Numbered from the stretch's first letter, positions 37,067-46,278 are shown. The stretch is 64,000 nt of DNA from Alkalimarinus coralli (GCF_023650515.1 NZ_CP096016.1:1760001-1824000), one strand, 5' to 3'. Notes: a model not told the origin generated them from the sequence alone. Numbers and translations are program-made.

Positions 37067-38214
37067 CAGCCCGCCCTTGGCTTCCAGATTACTTGTTTCT
37101 CACCTTTGATATAGCGCCAGGTCGCATGTAAACAGGCAACGTTTAGCAGTGTAAAATAATAAGGCAGTGTGTAATATACAGGCGCTTCATCGTTCGCTGA
37201 ATGTTGCTTGCCCTTATAAGCCAAGCCATAGAATGCAATTTGCGCAATGAAACCCAGTACGTAGATGGCGCCTTCATCGAGAATGTAGCAATTGGCAATA
37301 AAAACCCAAATAAGCGGGACAAATGCCAAGTAACGCAATAGTTTGTGGGATATTAACTGGAACGAGAACACGCCATGCTTGAATGGGTTTAACAGTTGAC
37401 GCATATCATGTAAAGCCCATAACGCCCTTAATGACACGCGTACACGCATACTGTATTCGCGGTCAGGGTCGTCTAGGGCTTCTTCTTTAAGCAATGCATT
37501 GAGCTCATAAACAACTCGATAGCCTTTTTCTGCGACCTTTAAGGGTTGCACAAAATCGGGGAGTTGGTCAGTGTTTAAGGGCTCATAAAGCACTCGTCGC
37601 ATGGCATCAATCCCGCCATCGACACCAACGATTGACCCCACCTGAGTCTCTTGCTCTCGTAGCCAGTTTTCATATTTCATATAGCTGCTACAACCATCAC
37701 CCACTAGCGAGCCATCTTCGGTGGTATATACCATTTTTCCGGTAACATAGCCCACTTGCGTGTCTGCAAAGTTTTTAACCAGTTCAGACAGTGCATTGGG
37801 GGCATAGAGAGAGTTAGCATCAGAGAAGACAATAATATCGCCCATAGCTTCAGGCACGATTAGATTGAGCCCGGATGTTTTGCCCTTGCGGGGAACCTGT
37901 CTGACTAGTTTTATTGGAATAGATGACTCTTTCGCCAGACTTTCAACGATCTCATCTGTTCTGTCTTCTGATTCGTCTGATACCACAATGATTTCAAGCT
38001 TGTCGGCGGGATAATCCAGCGACATTTTGTTCCTTATGGTACTTTCTATCTCTTTTTCTTCGTTAAAAGCGGCGATGAGAATTGATACCGTGGGTTGATA
38101 TGTTGTATCAAACGCTATTTTTTTAGGCTTCACCGCTAACAGTTTAATGACAATGGGATACCCGATATAAATGTACACCACTAAGAACAAACTAAACCAG
38201 AACAACGTTTCCAT
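37066..38214 (-). CDS. GT2-family processive-type glycosyltransferase, membrane-bound
   Basis: A 382-residue enzyme with one N-terminal helix (FWFSLFLVVYIYIGYPIVIKL), a GT-A domain and three to four C-terminal helices. The GT-A domain has VSILIAAFNEEKEIEST, IIVVSDESEDRTDE, VFSDANSLYAPNAL and GVDGGIDAMRR. This topology is that of EPS-type GT2 enzymes active at the inner membrane. Immediately downstream is the CapK-like gene (1-bp overlap); upstream there is a 134-bp gap to the deacetylase gene. Confidence 0.88.
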   Translation of the reverse strand: METLFWFSLFLVVYIYIGYPIVIKLLAVKPKKIAFDTTYQPTVSILIAAFNEEKEIESTIRNKMSLDYPADKLEIIVVSDESEDRTDEIVESLAKESSIPIKLVRQVPRKGKTSGLNLIVPEAMGDIIVFSDANSLYAPNALSELVKNFADTQVGYVTGKMVYTTEDGSLVGDGCSSYMKYENWLREQETQVGSIVGVDGGIDAMRRVLYEPLNTDQLPDFVQPLKVAEKGYRVVYELNALLKEEALDDPDREYSMRVRVSLRALWALHDMRQLLNPFKHGVFSFQLISHKLLRYLAFVPLIWVFIANCYILDEGAIYVLGFIAQIAFYGLAYKGKQHSANDEAPVYYTLPYYFTLLNVACLHATWRYIKGEKQVIWKPRAG

Positions 38215-38296
38215 CTAATTAGCACCCATAGATAAATACATAGCCATTGTTTTCACTCTCACCTTTGCAGGCGAGACTAAATTTTTCGATGAAACA

Positions 38297-38332
38297 TGGA
38301 TCCCCGCCTTCACAGGTATGACGTAAGGGGAG
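38297..38332. repeat. REP-like palindrome relic
   Basis: TGGATCCCCGCCTTCACAGG continuing TATGACG resembles the widespread extragenic palindrome family TGGATTCCCGCCTNCGCGGG AATGACG, with several mismatches. It sits in the only sizeable gap (134 bp) of the downstream half of the operon. Confidence 0.4.
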
Positions 38333-38348
38333 CATTTAATAAAAAACA

Positions 38349-39251
38349 CTAACCAACCCCCTCAGCTGAAACGGGTTTATTAGCTCTGGGTAATAACAAT
38401 TGCTTATTAACCAGTACGTCCTCTACCGTTGTGAACTCAAAGTCATTAAGCAGTTGTTCTAGCCGTGAATAACATTTGTCCAAGTTATTGTAATGCCGGA
38501 ACATTGAAAACCAGCTTGCTTGAACTTTGGGTTGCTCAGGGTCAACTTCCCAGGGGTGAAGGTAAAACACAAAAGGTTCGTTAACTCGATTTATCGAGCC
38601 TAAACCAAGCTTTGTAAACCAGTAGGGGAACAACCGGAAGTATCCCCCTCCTGCTATTGGGAGTTTGTAGTTTGCGATATTAAAAGTAGATATGGGAAAC
38701 TCGACAATTGAGTTGCCGTGTTCTGTTTCCAGCTTATAGGGCCAGCGGGGGCTTCCAGGAATGCCATAGAGATCATGCTTAACCGGAAATATACTGGAGT
38801 CGTACCTAAAGCCCAATTCACACAGCGTGTCGAGCGCCCATTTTGACTTATTGGTAATCGAATAACTTGCAGCCCTGTATCCTATTACGTCTTTCTGGAT
38901 AATATCTTCAAGTATAACTTTCGACTTGTAAGTCTCTTCTTTAAAAACCTCTGGTGTTTGGTTATAAATCAGTTGATGACTATATCCGTGGGAGGCCACT
39001 TCATGCCCGGCGGCCGCAATCTTTTTAACAATATTCGGGTATCGCTCTGCAACCCAACCGAGGGTAAAAAAAGTAGCGTTTACAGTGTTAGATGCAAAAA
39101 GTTCAAGCAATTTATCAGTGTTATTTTCGGCACGACACTCCAGCGAGTCCCACTTTGAAGTCGGGATACTCTCGGCGAGTGCGGCAACATGAAAATAGTC
39201 TTCAACGTCAATAGTTAGTGCGTTTTTGATCTTTGATCGCGTTCCTTGCAA
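38349..39251 (-). CDS. XrtA-associated polysaccharide deacetylase (DUF3473 type)
   Basis: A 300-residue CE4 enzyme of the subtype found in PEP-CTERM exopolysaccharide loci. It opens ALTIDVEDYFHVAALAE with VNATFFTLGWVAERYPNIV and the metal His motif VASHGYSHQLIYNQTPE. The DUF3473 C-terminal part includes GGGYFRLFPYWFTKLGLGSI and FVFYLHPWEVDPEQP. No signal peptide is seen, usual for this subtype. It follows the outer-membrane barrel gene by 29 bp. Confidence 0.92.
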   Translation of the reverse strand: MQGTRSKIKNALTIDVEDYFHVAALAESIPTSKWDSLECRAENNTDKLLELFASNTVNATFFTLGWVAERYPNIVKKIAAAGHEVASHGYSHQLIYNQTPEVFKEETYKSKVILEDIIQKDVIGYRAASYSITNKSKWALDTLCELGFRYDSSIFPVKHDLYGIPGSPRWPYKLETEHGNSIVEFPISTFNIANYKLPIAGGGYFRLFPYWFTKLGLGSINRVNEPFVFYLHPWEVDPEQPKVQASWFSMFRHYNNLDKCYSRLEQLLNDFEFTTVEDVLVNKQLLLPRANKPVSAEGVG

Positions 39252-39280
39252 TGGAATTACCTACCTTTAAACTTTAATTT

Positions 39281-40597
39281 TTAGAATGTTGGGATGTATC
39301 GAACACCCAGCATCACTCTATTTTCTGCATACTCATTAATCAGTGAATTACTCTCTTGTAACGTGTGGGCCAGCTCGGCTGTAAAAAATAAATTTCGAAT
39401 ATATTCATAGTCTGTTCCTATACTGATCTCGTATAAGTCATCTGACCTGGCTGAGGGGGTATAGTCTAACTGCTGGTACTCTGCGTTGACGTTAACAGTC
39501 AATCTGGGCATCAGAGGATAGTTGTAACCCGCTTCAACCCCGTTACGCTCCTCTTCAGATTTATCAATAAGATACTCACTGATATTATGATAAATACGCG
39601 CATTCAAAGAGGATCTGTTGGAGAAAGCTTTATCATACGTCAGAGACCATTCAGTGAGCAGTATAACGGTTGTATTGTTTATACTGATCACCGCATCTTC
39701 AAACCGTTGGTCAAACCCGCTCGCTGAGTCGTTTAGTTCGCGGTTATAGGTGATCGCTAAGCTGGATGTGCGAGTTAAATCTGTGCTGAGTGTTGCATTC
39801 CAGGTATTGGAGTCAGTCTCCTCTGTTGTCGACCCCGCCCGTCCCTTTAGGTGTGTCTTGCCATAAGAACCATCAAAATAATAGTTTAAATAACTATAGC
39901 GGTAAGAGAGAGACAACTCATTTCTATATAGCTCGCGCTCACTGCCGAACAGCGTTTTAGTCCATTCGTAATTGAGCGATACTTGCTGATGATCCGATAA
40001 TAAGTGAGTGAAAGAAGGCAAGATACGGAATCTGTCGTTATCGTCGCCTTCGGTTTTATAATCGATCCGCTGATACTCGGCAGTCAGGTTCGCTGAATCA
40101 ACTTTGTTGAATTGCATCGTGTACGACGGCCCCGTAGTAAATATATTACGGGTTGTTCGGTTGTCAGGTGTGTCTGGCTGAGATGAGTCAATCGTTACTT
40201 CACTTAACTCATCTGAAATACCCCACGTTAATGTACCAGGTCGTATATGATACCGGCCGTCCCAGAGCAGGTTGCTATCCAGATTATTAGAGTAAGTGTC
40301 ATTAGCATAGCTATAATACTCGATATCACCTACGATGGATGAGTCCAAACGACCAAACCTGTCTGTTTTATTGATCGTTAACGAGGCTGTATTTTTAAAG
40401 TCATCGACCTCACCAGATGCTGACTTTCGTGCATTATCGGTGTATTCGGTATCGAAGGCCACTTCCAATGATCCAGGGTCAGCATAAACAGCATGCGCCA
40501 ATGACCAAACGGCAATTAATGGAAGTGCCAGCCTAACGGTAGCTAAGGCTTTGTGCAGGCAAAACAAGCAGGCCTTGAACCGTAACTTATTATCCAT
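39281..40597 (-). CDS. PEP-CTERM/XrtA-associated outer-membrane beta-barrel protein
   Basis: A 438-residue exported protein. The signal peptide runs to about residue 39 (LALPLIAVWSLAHAVYA). The rest is a series of alternating amphipathic strands rich in Tyr, Asn and Thr (VSLNYEWTKTLF, LSLSYRYSYLNYYFDGSYG) and ends in a C-terminal aromatic (RYIPTF), the outer-membrane insertion signal. This fits the beta-barrel proteins found in PEP-CTERM exopolysaccharide operons, thought to serve polymer export. The start overlaps the kinase-like gene by 8 bp. Confidence 0.87.
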   Translation of the reverse strand: MDNKLRFKACLFCLHKALATVRLALPLIAVWSLAHAVYADPGSLEVAFDTEYTDNARKSASGEVDDFKNTASLTINKTDRFGRLDSSIVGDIEYYSYANDTYSNNLDSNLLWDGRYHIRPGTLTWGISDELSEVTIDSSQPDTPDNRTTRNIFTTGPSYTMQFNKVDSANLTAEYQRIDYKTEGDDNDRFRILPSFTHLLSDHQQVSLNYEWTKTLFGSERELYRNELSLSYRYSYLNYYFDGSYGKTHLKGRAGSTTEETDSNTWNATLSTDLTRTSSLAITYNRELNDSASGFDQRFEDAVISINNTTVILLTEWSLTYDKAFSNRSSLNARIYHNISEYLIDKSEEERNGVEAGYNYPLMPRLTVNVNAEYQQLDYTPSARSDDLYEISIGTDYEYIRNLFFTAELAHTLQESNSLINEYAENRVMLGVRYIPTF

Positions 40598-41441
40598 TGA
40601 TAACTACACCTAACAGCTTTTCCTTACTTAATGAGGCAGCCACATCTGCCACTTCTGTCTCCCCCACAACGCCATGAGGAACAACTAACATGGAATAATC
40701 ACACAAATCGGATAATATTCTTGAGTCGGGTGATGTTTCGAAGTCCGGCGCATCAATAATGATGTAGCGGTCGGGATAACGTTTTCTTAATGCATGCAGG
40801 AATTGCTTCATTCTGAACGAAGAGAAATACTCCCCTGCAAACTCCGCTCTTGTGCCCGCGGGTATAAGCCTAAGCCTCGGTATTCCGGTAGGATAAATAA
40901 TACTTGCGATATCCATATTAGGATCATTAAGAAAATCCGTGAGTCCAATATCCGGAATAAGGTCCAACTTTGAATGAAGCTCTGGTCGCCCCAAATTACA
41001 ATCAATGATTAACGCTGTTTTACCGGCATCAAACGCGAAAGAAGCGGCCAAATTAAGGGCTACAAAAGAGCCTCCCCCCCCCTCTTTAACTGAGGCGACA
41101 AGCAACGCGAAGTTATTATTTCCGCTTCGTTCCAATATTTTAGTTCGAAGGGCTCTAAACTTATTTACGGTTACCTTATCAGGCGAGTCGGGAAAGATAA
41201 TCTTTTTTTCTATCAAGTCATCTTTATTCAAGTTTTTGGGCTCGTCCATTTTCGCAATTTGCTTGCTAATAATGTACTTTTCAACGCCACCGGACCCTAA
41301 CTCCATTGAGCTGGGAACCAGTACACTTGAACGCTCCAAAAACTCATTGTGACGCTCTAACTCGTAGCCTTCCAAACCGTTGTCGGCTACTTTTTTGTTT
41401 TCGCCTTCTTTAAACTCCTGTTCACCTGTATCCTTACCCAT
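40590..41441 (-). CDS. BY-kinase-like (CpsD/CapB) ATPase with degenerate P-loop
   Basis: A 283-residue protein in the position of the tyrosine autokinase of XrtA-type exopolysaccharide operons, overlapping the chain-length gene by 8 bp. The fold is recognisable: VNKFRALRTKIL, FALLVASVKE, then LNLAASFAFDAGKTALIID and YIIIDAPDFETSPDS (Walker B). But the Walker A site, normally GxGKS/T, reads GGGGS at residues 121-125, with the essential Lys missing. The Walker A' motif reads IIDCNLGRP instead of the usual DxDxRxP. No C-terminal tyrosine cluster is present. The product is probably not an active kinase; it could serve as a structural partner of the chain-length protein. Confidence 0.85.
   Translation of the reverse strand: MGKDTGEQEFKEGENKKVADNGLEGYELERHNEFLERSSVLVPSSMELGSGGVEKYIISKQIAKMDEPKNLNKDDLIEKKIIFPDSPDKVTVNKFRALRTKILERSGNNNFALLVASVKEGGGGSFVALNLAASFAFDAGKTALIIDCNLGRPELHSKLDLIPDIGLTDFLNDPNMDIASIIYPTGIPRLRLIPAGTRAEFAGEYFSSFRMKQFLHALRKRYPDRYIIIDAPDFETSPDSRILSDLCDYSMLVVPHGVVGETEVADVAASLSKEKLLGVVING
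41074..41082. repeat. Homopolymer of nine G (minus strand) in the P-loop codons
   Basis: The coding strand carries nine consecutive G bases encoding part of the Gly run at residues 121-123 of the kinase-like protein. Runs of this length are prone to slippage; gain or loss of one base would shift the frame in the middle of the gene. Confidence 0.95.
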
Positions 41442-42951
41442 TTACAGCCCCTGTGTAGTTCAACCAGCCAACTATTAAATACCCAGCAACAAAGCAACCA
41501 CCTAGAATAAAAATTAAAATCGTTTTATGGCGTTCTCGTCTGTGCTCTCTGGGCGTGACCACTTGCCCAATAGTCACAAGAACGGGTATACCAATGCCCT
41601 CCTGGACAGTCGACGCATCCCTAACTCGTGGATCCAGCTGAACATAGACCCCTGCTAACCCTATTGGAGCGAGCATACCAAGAAATATCGCCCCCAGCGC
41701 AAAATGAATAAACTGCGGCCCTTTAGGTTTCAATGGGTATACGGCAGGATCATGTATCGCATACGTGACCCCCTGCCCCTCAGAGCTTAAGTGCATTGAG
41801 ACACGAGCTGTTTCTCTTCGCCTTAGCAGATCATTATATATATTCCTGTTAACATCAGTGTCACGTGTAAGCTCTGCCAATTCAGCTTTATTTTGCTGGA
41901 CTTTCTCCATTCTCAACAGTGTCTTATCCAGCAGATTATTAAGTGAGTCAATTCTTGTTTTTACAGCGGTAATAGCGGTTTCAGTTTTTGCTCTTTCACT
42001 GGATAGCTCAACATACAAAGGGTTTTCATAACTGACAATCTCTTCATCGCCACTAACTTCAGGGCTTTTAGTTTTAGCTTCGGAGCGAATATCTTTCATT
42101 TGTTTTTTTATCGCTACGATATCGGGATAGGAGTCATGATATGAAAGCTGGAGAACCTCGAGACGCTCTTGAAGTGATTTGATCCGATCATTGCTTTTAT
42201 CAGATACAACCTTATTTGAAATCGATGCGTTGACGCCTCTTAATTGCTTCCCTATTGACTCTCGCTTCGAGATCAGCTCTTCCAGCTCTAGTTCGCCAAG
42301 CTCAATTTGAGACTTCAGCTGTGAGATTTTAGCCTGCACAGACCCCTCTGTTCCATCTGCATTCTCGGACAGAAACTGCCTTAGGCGATCTTCGGACTGA
42401 CTCAATTGTGCTTGATATGCTTTGACCTGTTTATCCACAAATGAGTATGCATTGCGACTTTCCTCGCGGCGATTTTCTTCTTGTATTTCCAGAAAAAGCT
42501 GACCTATCTTTTGTGTTATCAAGAAGGCAATATCTGGTTTTCGGTCTGTATAAGAGATTTGGAAAAACTGTCGCCCTCTTTTCCTAACAGTGATAGCCCT
42601 TCTTAGCCGGAGAATCTCTTTTTCCCGCCCTTCCTCGGTTAGTGCTTTATTTTCCATCTGTTCGATATAATCGACCAGCCTACCCAGGCTTTTTCTTCCC
42701 ATTATGATATCTTTCGCTTCTGCTACCTTGTCTTTAGCTTTTGACTCTACAGCAGAGCCTTTCATTAAAGGCGTTATTATATTTTGGTCGTCTATGTATA
42801 TGGTGACCGAGGCACTGTACTGATGCGGCCAAAACATCCCGACCACTAAACCAGTGGCACTAACCAGCATAAAAACAAATAGACAAGACCATTTTCGGCC
42901 TCTCAACTCGCGAATGACTTCCCTTACAACACTACCCAACGGAGCTTGCAT
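41434..42951 (-). CDS. Exopolysaccharide chain-length determinant (Wzz/Wzc N-domain type)
   Basis: A 505-residue inner-membrane protein of the XrtA-associated chain-length family. There is one N-terminal helix (LFVFMLVSATGLVVGMFW), a Wzz beta domain (YSASVTIYIDDQN), and a long periplasmic coiled coil (about residues 150-360, e.g. LKSQIELGELELEELISKRES). A GNVR-like segment (TRDTDVNRNIYNDLLRRRETARVS) and a C-terminal helix (ILGGCFVAGYLIVGWL) follow. No kinase domain is fused; the adjacent gene supplies the cytosolic partner. ATG 42951 lies 22 bp after the exporter's stop. Confidence 0.92.
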   Translation of the reverse strand: MQAPLGSVVREVIRELRGRKWSCLFVFMLVSATGLVVGMFWPHQYSASVTIYIDDQNIITPLMKGSAVESKAKDKVAEAKDIIMGRKSLGRLVDYIEQMENKALTEEGREKEILRLRRAITVRKRGRQFFQISYTDRKPDIAFLITQKIGQLFLEIQEENRREESRNAYSFVDKQVKAYQAQLSQSEDRLRQFLSENADGTEGSVQAKISQLKSQIELGELELEELISKRESIGKQLRGVNASISNKVVSDKSNDRIKSLQERLEVLQLSYHDSYPDIVAIKKQMKDIRSEAKTKSPEVSGDEEIVSYENPLYVELSSERAKTETAITAVKTRIDSLNNLLDKTLLRMEKVQQNKAELAELTRDTDVNRNIYNDLLRRRETARVSMHLSSEGQGVTYAIHDPAVYPLKPKGPQFIHFALGAIFLGMLAPIGLAGVYVQLDPRVRDASTVQEGIGIPVLVTIGQVVTPREHRRERHKTILIFILGGCFVAGYLIVGWLNYTGAVNG

Positions 42952-42973
42952 TAATCAATTCCAACCAATTAAA

Positions 42974-43606
42974 TTAAAATGTCTTTTCTGGGATTGTGAT
43001 GATATCACCGGGGTTGACGGTATAGTTTGTGGATATATCACCCTTCAACAATATATCGTCTAATTTAACGGGTATAGCTACCACAGTATCACCGAACTTC
43101 CGATATAGCCCCGAATCATTCGCTGACGCAAAGTTATTTAAACCACCCGCACTCAGCACTAAATCCATAACCGTCATACCCTCTCTATAAGGAACAGATA
43201 TTGCATTGTTAACAGCCCCTGTTACACGTACCCGGCCAATATACTCATAACTCCCCATATTCCTAACAACAACACTTACCTTAGGACTCTTGACGAATTT
43301 GGACAGCGCTTTGGCAACGTCATCCGCCAGTGCTTCAGGTGTTTTTCCGCTTGCCTCGATATCACCCACCAGAGGCACAGAGATCATACCGTCTGGCCGA
43401 ACAGGAACACTGATCGACAACTCTGCATTTCGCCAGACATTCACACTCACAACATCTGTCGGGCCAAGCTTGTACGCCGATATTAATTCGGCCTTTGAGT
43501 TCAACGCCTGTTCTATTAATTCATCTGACGAAAACTGGGTGCTCGCACACCCTGATAACAGAATAGCACCAGACATCAGCGTGACACTAAACAGGTTCCT
43601 TTTCAT
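42974..43606 (-). CDS. Polysaccharide export lipoprotein (Wza-like)
   Basis: A 210-residue protein with a lipoprotein signal (ILLSGCAST, lipidated Cys about 19). The polysaccharide-export domain is YKLGPTDVVSVNVWRN, then VRPDGMISVPLVGDIEASG, and one SLBB-type segment (RVRVTGAVNNAISVPYREG) follows. It would be the outer-membrane channel component for the exopolysaccharide. It is the short XrtA-associated form rather than the about 380-aa E. coli Wza. The gene follows the repeat/IS region in transcription order, so its upstream DNA (43607-43740) must supply a promoter if the IS blocks readthrough. Confidence 0.92.
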   Translation of the reverse strand: MKRNLFSVTLMSGAILLSGCASTQFSSDELIEQALNSKAELISAYKLGPTDVVSVNVWRNAELSISVPVRPDGMISVPLVGDIEASGKTPEALADDVAKALSKFVKSPKVSVVVRNMGSYEYIGRVRVTGAVNNAISVPYREGMTVMDLVLSAGGLNNFASANDSGLYRKFGDTVVAIPVKLDDILLKGDISTNYTVNPGDIITIPEKTF

Positions 43607-43922
43607 TATATAGCCTCTTAATCATTTAGTTTTCGTAAGTTATTACCCTAACGGGTAAATTGGCTCATTATGCTAATAATTTATTCTGGTCCGAATGACA
43701 CTTACTTAAGCCAAGTTATTCAAATTTACAGGATGTGCTGCACACCAAAAACTCCGAGCCCCGTAGCCGTGATGCAGCGTAGCGGAATCAAGGAGCCCGC
43801 TACACTAAAATCTCAAATAACCCAACCCTGATTACAGTCGTACCTCCTTTCATCAAGGCTACAACTCATATACGCTTACGCACCAAAGACTCCGGGATAC
43901 CCGTAGCCGTGATGCAGCGTAG

Positions 43923-45627
43923 AGGCTGTGAAAGTATTAACAAGCAAGAGATTCTTTGACTTCAAAACGAACTCGAAGCGAATCTGGCGTCATTACAACG
44001 GCCTTTATAATTATTGTCTGTAGAAACAGGTAATACTTATAGGCCTTTAAATATAGCTCTGGGCTCCTTCTATTAAGGCGAAACAGAGCTTTATTTTTTA
44101 TCTCCTCAAGGAGCCTGTCGAACCCCAACACATTAAGTGCACGTGTGAGATTATAACATAACGCCATTAAACTAAACTCAGCCGCTACCTTCTCTTGGCC
44201 TCTTAGCAGGAAGTGGCTCCAACCTGCTCTAGATTTCATCGTGCCAAATGGGTGCTCAACGAGTGTACTTCGCTCGCGCATTTTTCCTTTGCTTACCTTC
44301 ATTCGTTCTTGATGAGCTGTGAGCAGGTCTGCATTCTCACTTCGCCACACGACTCGGCAAGGTATTTTCTCCCCAAGACAGCTTGCTTTTTGGGGGCAGC
44401 TTTTACAGACTGTTTCTGATGCACTGAAGCGATGAAATACTTGTCCGTTCTGTGTGCGGGGCGACCCTCGTTGGTTTAATGACTCTCCTGCAGGGCACAC
44501 ATAATGATTTTTCCTCGCATCATATATGAACTGGTCTTTTGTGTACCTTCCCTTTTTCCCTTTACCCCCCGTTTTAGGCTTGGGAACATAAGGTGTTATC
44601 TTATCTTTTACACACTTAGCAATATGCGCCCCGCTGTAATAGCCCGCATCAGCAAGCACTTCTAACTCATCTGAATTCAGTATTTTCTTTGCTTTTAGCG
44701 ACATTGGGTGCAATTGTTTAAGGTCGTTTGGCTCCGTTGTGACTTCTTCGCAAACGATCAAGTGATGCTTGTTATCTACTGCTATCTGTACGCTGTAGCC
44801 GGATACCTTTTGAGTTCCTTTGTTCAGTAAACGGGCATCTTTGTCTGTACTGCTCTCTTGTGTTTTTTTAGATTTTTCTAACCTTTTTAATTCGCTCTCT
44901 TTATCTTGTTTTTCTTTTTTCCAGTCTTCGAGTTGCTGAAGCACTTTTTCCAGTTCAATATCACTGGGCTTGTTTTCTTCTTCCTTTTCCTGCGCATCTT
45001 GCTGATCTAGCTCGTTCTGCCATTGCTCGATATGCGCCTCTAGCTTTTTGAGCTTCTTCTTGAGACCTGTGGTGGTCGTAAAGCTCTTGCGGCTCGCGCT
45101 TCCTTTAAAGAAACTGCCGTCAATAGCAATGCACTGGCCTCCAAACAACGAAAGTTTCTTGCAGAATAAAATAAACTCTTTATGAGTCTCCCGAATCGCA
45201 CGCCGGTTTTGGCTGCGAAAATTAGCGATCGTCTTATAGCTTGGCTTAAGCCCTTGAACTAACCACATCACCTCTATATTACGGTGGCACTCTTGTTCCA
45301 ACCGACGACTCGACTTAATGCGGTTTAGATATCCGTAGAGGTAAAGCTTGAGTAACGCACCGGGAGGGTAGGCAGGCTGCCCGCTATTAACCTTGTTTTC
45401 TAAGGTATGTTGATAGCCGAGCTTTCCTAAGTCTAAACATTCAACATAGGCATCAAGGGCTCTGATGGGATGCCTCTCATGCACGTAGTCATCCATATGG
45501 CTCGGAAACAAATCCCCTTGATCGCGGGAGTGTGTTTTCTTGTATTGTCTTCCCATTTTCTTATATCTTCGAAGTCGTTAGGCGACGATATTATACAGCG
45601 GGGAGCCTATGGATACTTTCACAGCCT
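43923..45627 (-). mobile_element. IS1182-like insertion sequence, complete (1705 bp)
   Basis: The 15-bp terminal inverted repeats are perfect: AGGCTGTGAAAGTAT at 43923-43937 and its complement at 45613-45627. The flanks carry a duplicated CGTAG (43918-43922 and 45628-45632), and removing the IS plus one copy restores an exact 140-bp repeat unit, which proves the boundaries. It carries one transposase gene on the minus strand. Confidence 0.95.
43937..45556 (-). CDS. IS1182-family transposase
   Basis: A 539-residue DDE transposase. The N-terminal DUF772-like part is YPPGALLKLYLYGYLNRIKSS and ECHRNIEVMWLVQGLKPS. The catalytic core has CIAIDGSFFKGS (first Asp), VLADAGYYSGAHI (second Asp) and ERSTLVEHPFGTMKSRAG (Glu). 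A Lys/Glu-rich coiled coil (about 170-255) is inserted between the first two. Near the C-terminus is a Cys-rich segment (ETVCKSCPQKASC). The frame is intact, so the element may be mobile. The stop lies at the left inverted repeat. Confidence 0.93.
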   Translation of the reverse strand: MGRQYKKTHSRDQGDLFPSHMDDYVHERHPIRALDAYVECLDLGKLGYQHTLENKVNSGQPAYPPGALLKLYLYGYLNRIKSSRRLEQECHRNIEVMWLVQGLKPSYKTIANFRSQNRRAIRETHKEFILFCKKLSLFGGQCIAIDGSFFKGSASRKSFTTTTGLKKKLKKLEAHIEQWQNELDQQDAQEKEEENKPSDIELEKVLQQLEDWKKEKQDKESELKRLEKSKKTQESSTDKDARLLNKGTQKVSGYSVQIAVDNKHHLIVCEEVTTEPNDLKQLHPMSLKAKKILNSDELEVLADAGYYSGAHIAKCVKDKITPYVPKPKTGGKGKKGRYTKDQFIYDARKNHYVCPAGESLNQRGSPRTQNGQVFHRFSASETVCKSCPQKASCLGEKIPCRVVWRSENADLLTAHQERMKVSKGKMRERSTLVEHPFGTMKSRAGWSHFLLRGQEKVAAEFSLMALCYNLTRALNVLGFDRLLEEIKNKALFRLNRRSPELYLKAYKYYLFLQTIIIKAVVMTPDSLRVRFEVKESLAC

Positions 45628-46278
45628 CGTAGCGGAATCAAGGAGCCCGCTACACTAAAATCTCAAATAACCCAACCCTGATTACAGTCGTACCTCCTTT
45701 CATCAAGGCTACAACTCATATACGCTTACGCACCAAAGACTCCGGGATACCCGTAGCCGTGATGCAGCATAGCGAAATCAAGGAGCCCGCCACACTGAAA
45801 TCTCAAATAACCCAACCCTGATTACAGTCGTACCTCCTTTCATCAAGGCTACAACTCATATACGCTTACGCACCAAAGACTCCGAGATACCCGTAGCCGT
45901 GATGCAGCGTAGCGGAATCAAGGAGCCCGCCACACTGAAATCTCAAATAACCCAACCCTGATTACAGTCGTACCTCCTTTCATCAAGGCTACAACTCATA
46001 TACGCTTACGCACCAAAAACTCCGGGATACCCGTAGCCGTGATGCAGCGTAGCGGAATCAAGGAGCCCGCTACACTAAAATCTCAAATAACCCAACCCTG
46101 ATTACAGTCGTACCTCCATTCATCAAGGCTACAACTCATATACGCTTACGCACCAAAGACTCCGAGATACCCGTAGCCGTGATGCAGCGTAGCGGAATCA
46201 AGGAGCCCGCTACACTAAAATCTCAAATAACCCAACCCTGATTACAGTCGTACCTCATTTCATCAGGGCTACAACTAT

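Larger units (their letters stand above)
43743..46276. repeat. Six-copy 140-bp tandem repeat array, split by an IS
   Basis: The landmark CCGTAGCCGTGATGCAGC recurs at 43761, 43901, 45751, 45891, 46031 and 46171. The period is exactly 140 bp; across the IS the second unit also closes to 140 bp when the IS and its 5-bp duplication are removed. Units differ by a few scattered bases. Each holds an imperfect hairpin of REP style (CCGTGAT...ATCAAGG around GCAGCGTAGCGGA). The array ends 3 bp from the sugar-transferase stop codon. There are no variable spacers, so it is not a CRISPR array. Confidence 0.93.

Noticed and set aside
44213-44419. Plus-strand gene within the IS1182 transposase
   Set aside because: Antisense shadow frame in a conserved DDE domain.
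43743-46276. CRISPR array
   Set aside because: The whole 140-bp unit is repeated without variable spacers and no cas genes are present; it is a plain tandem array.
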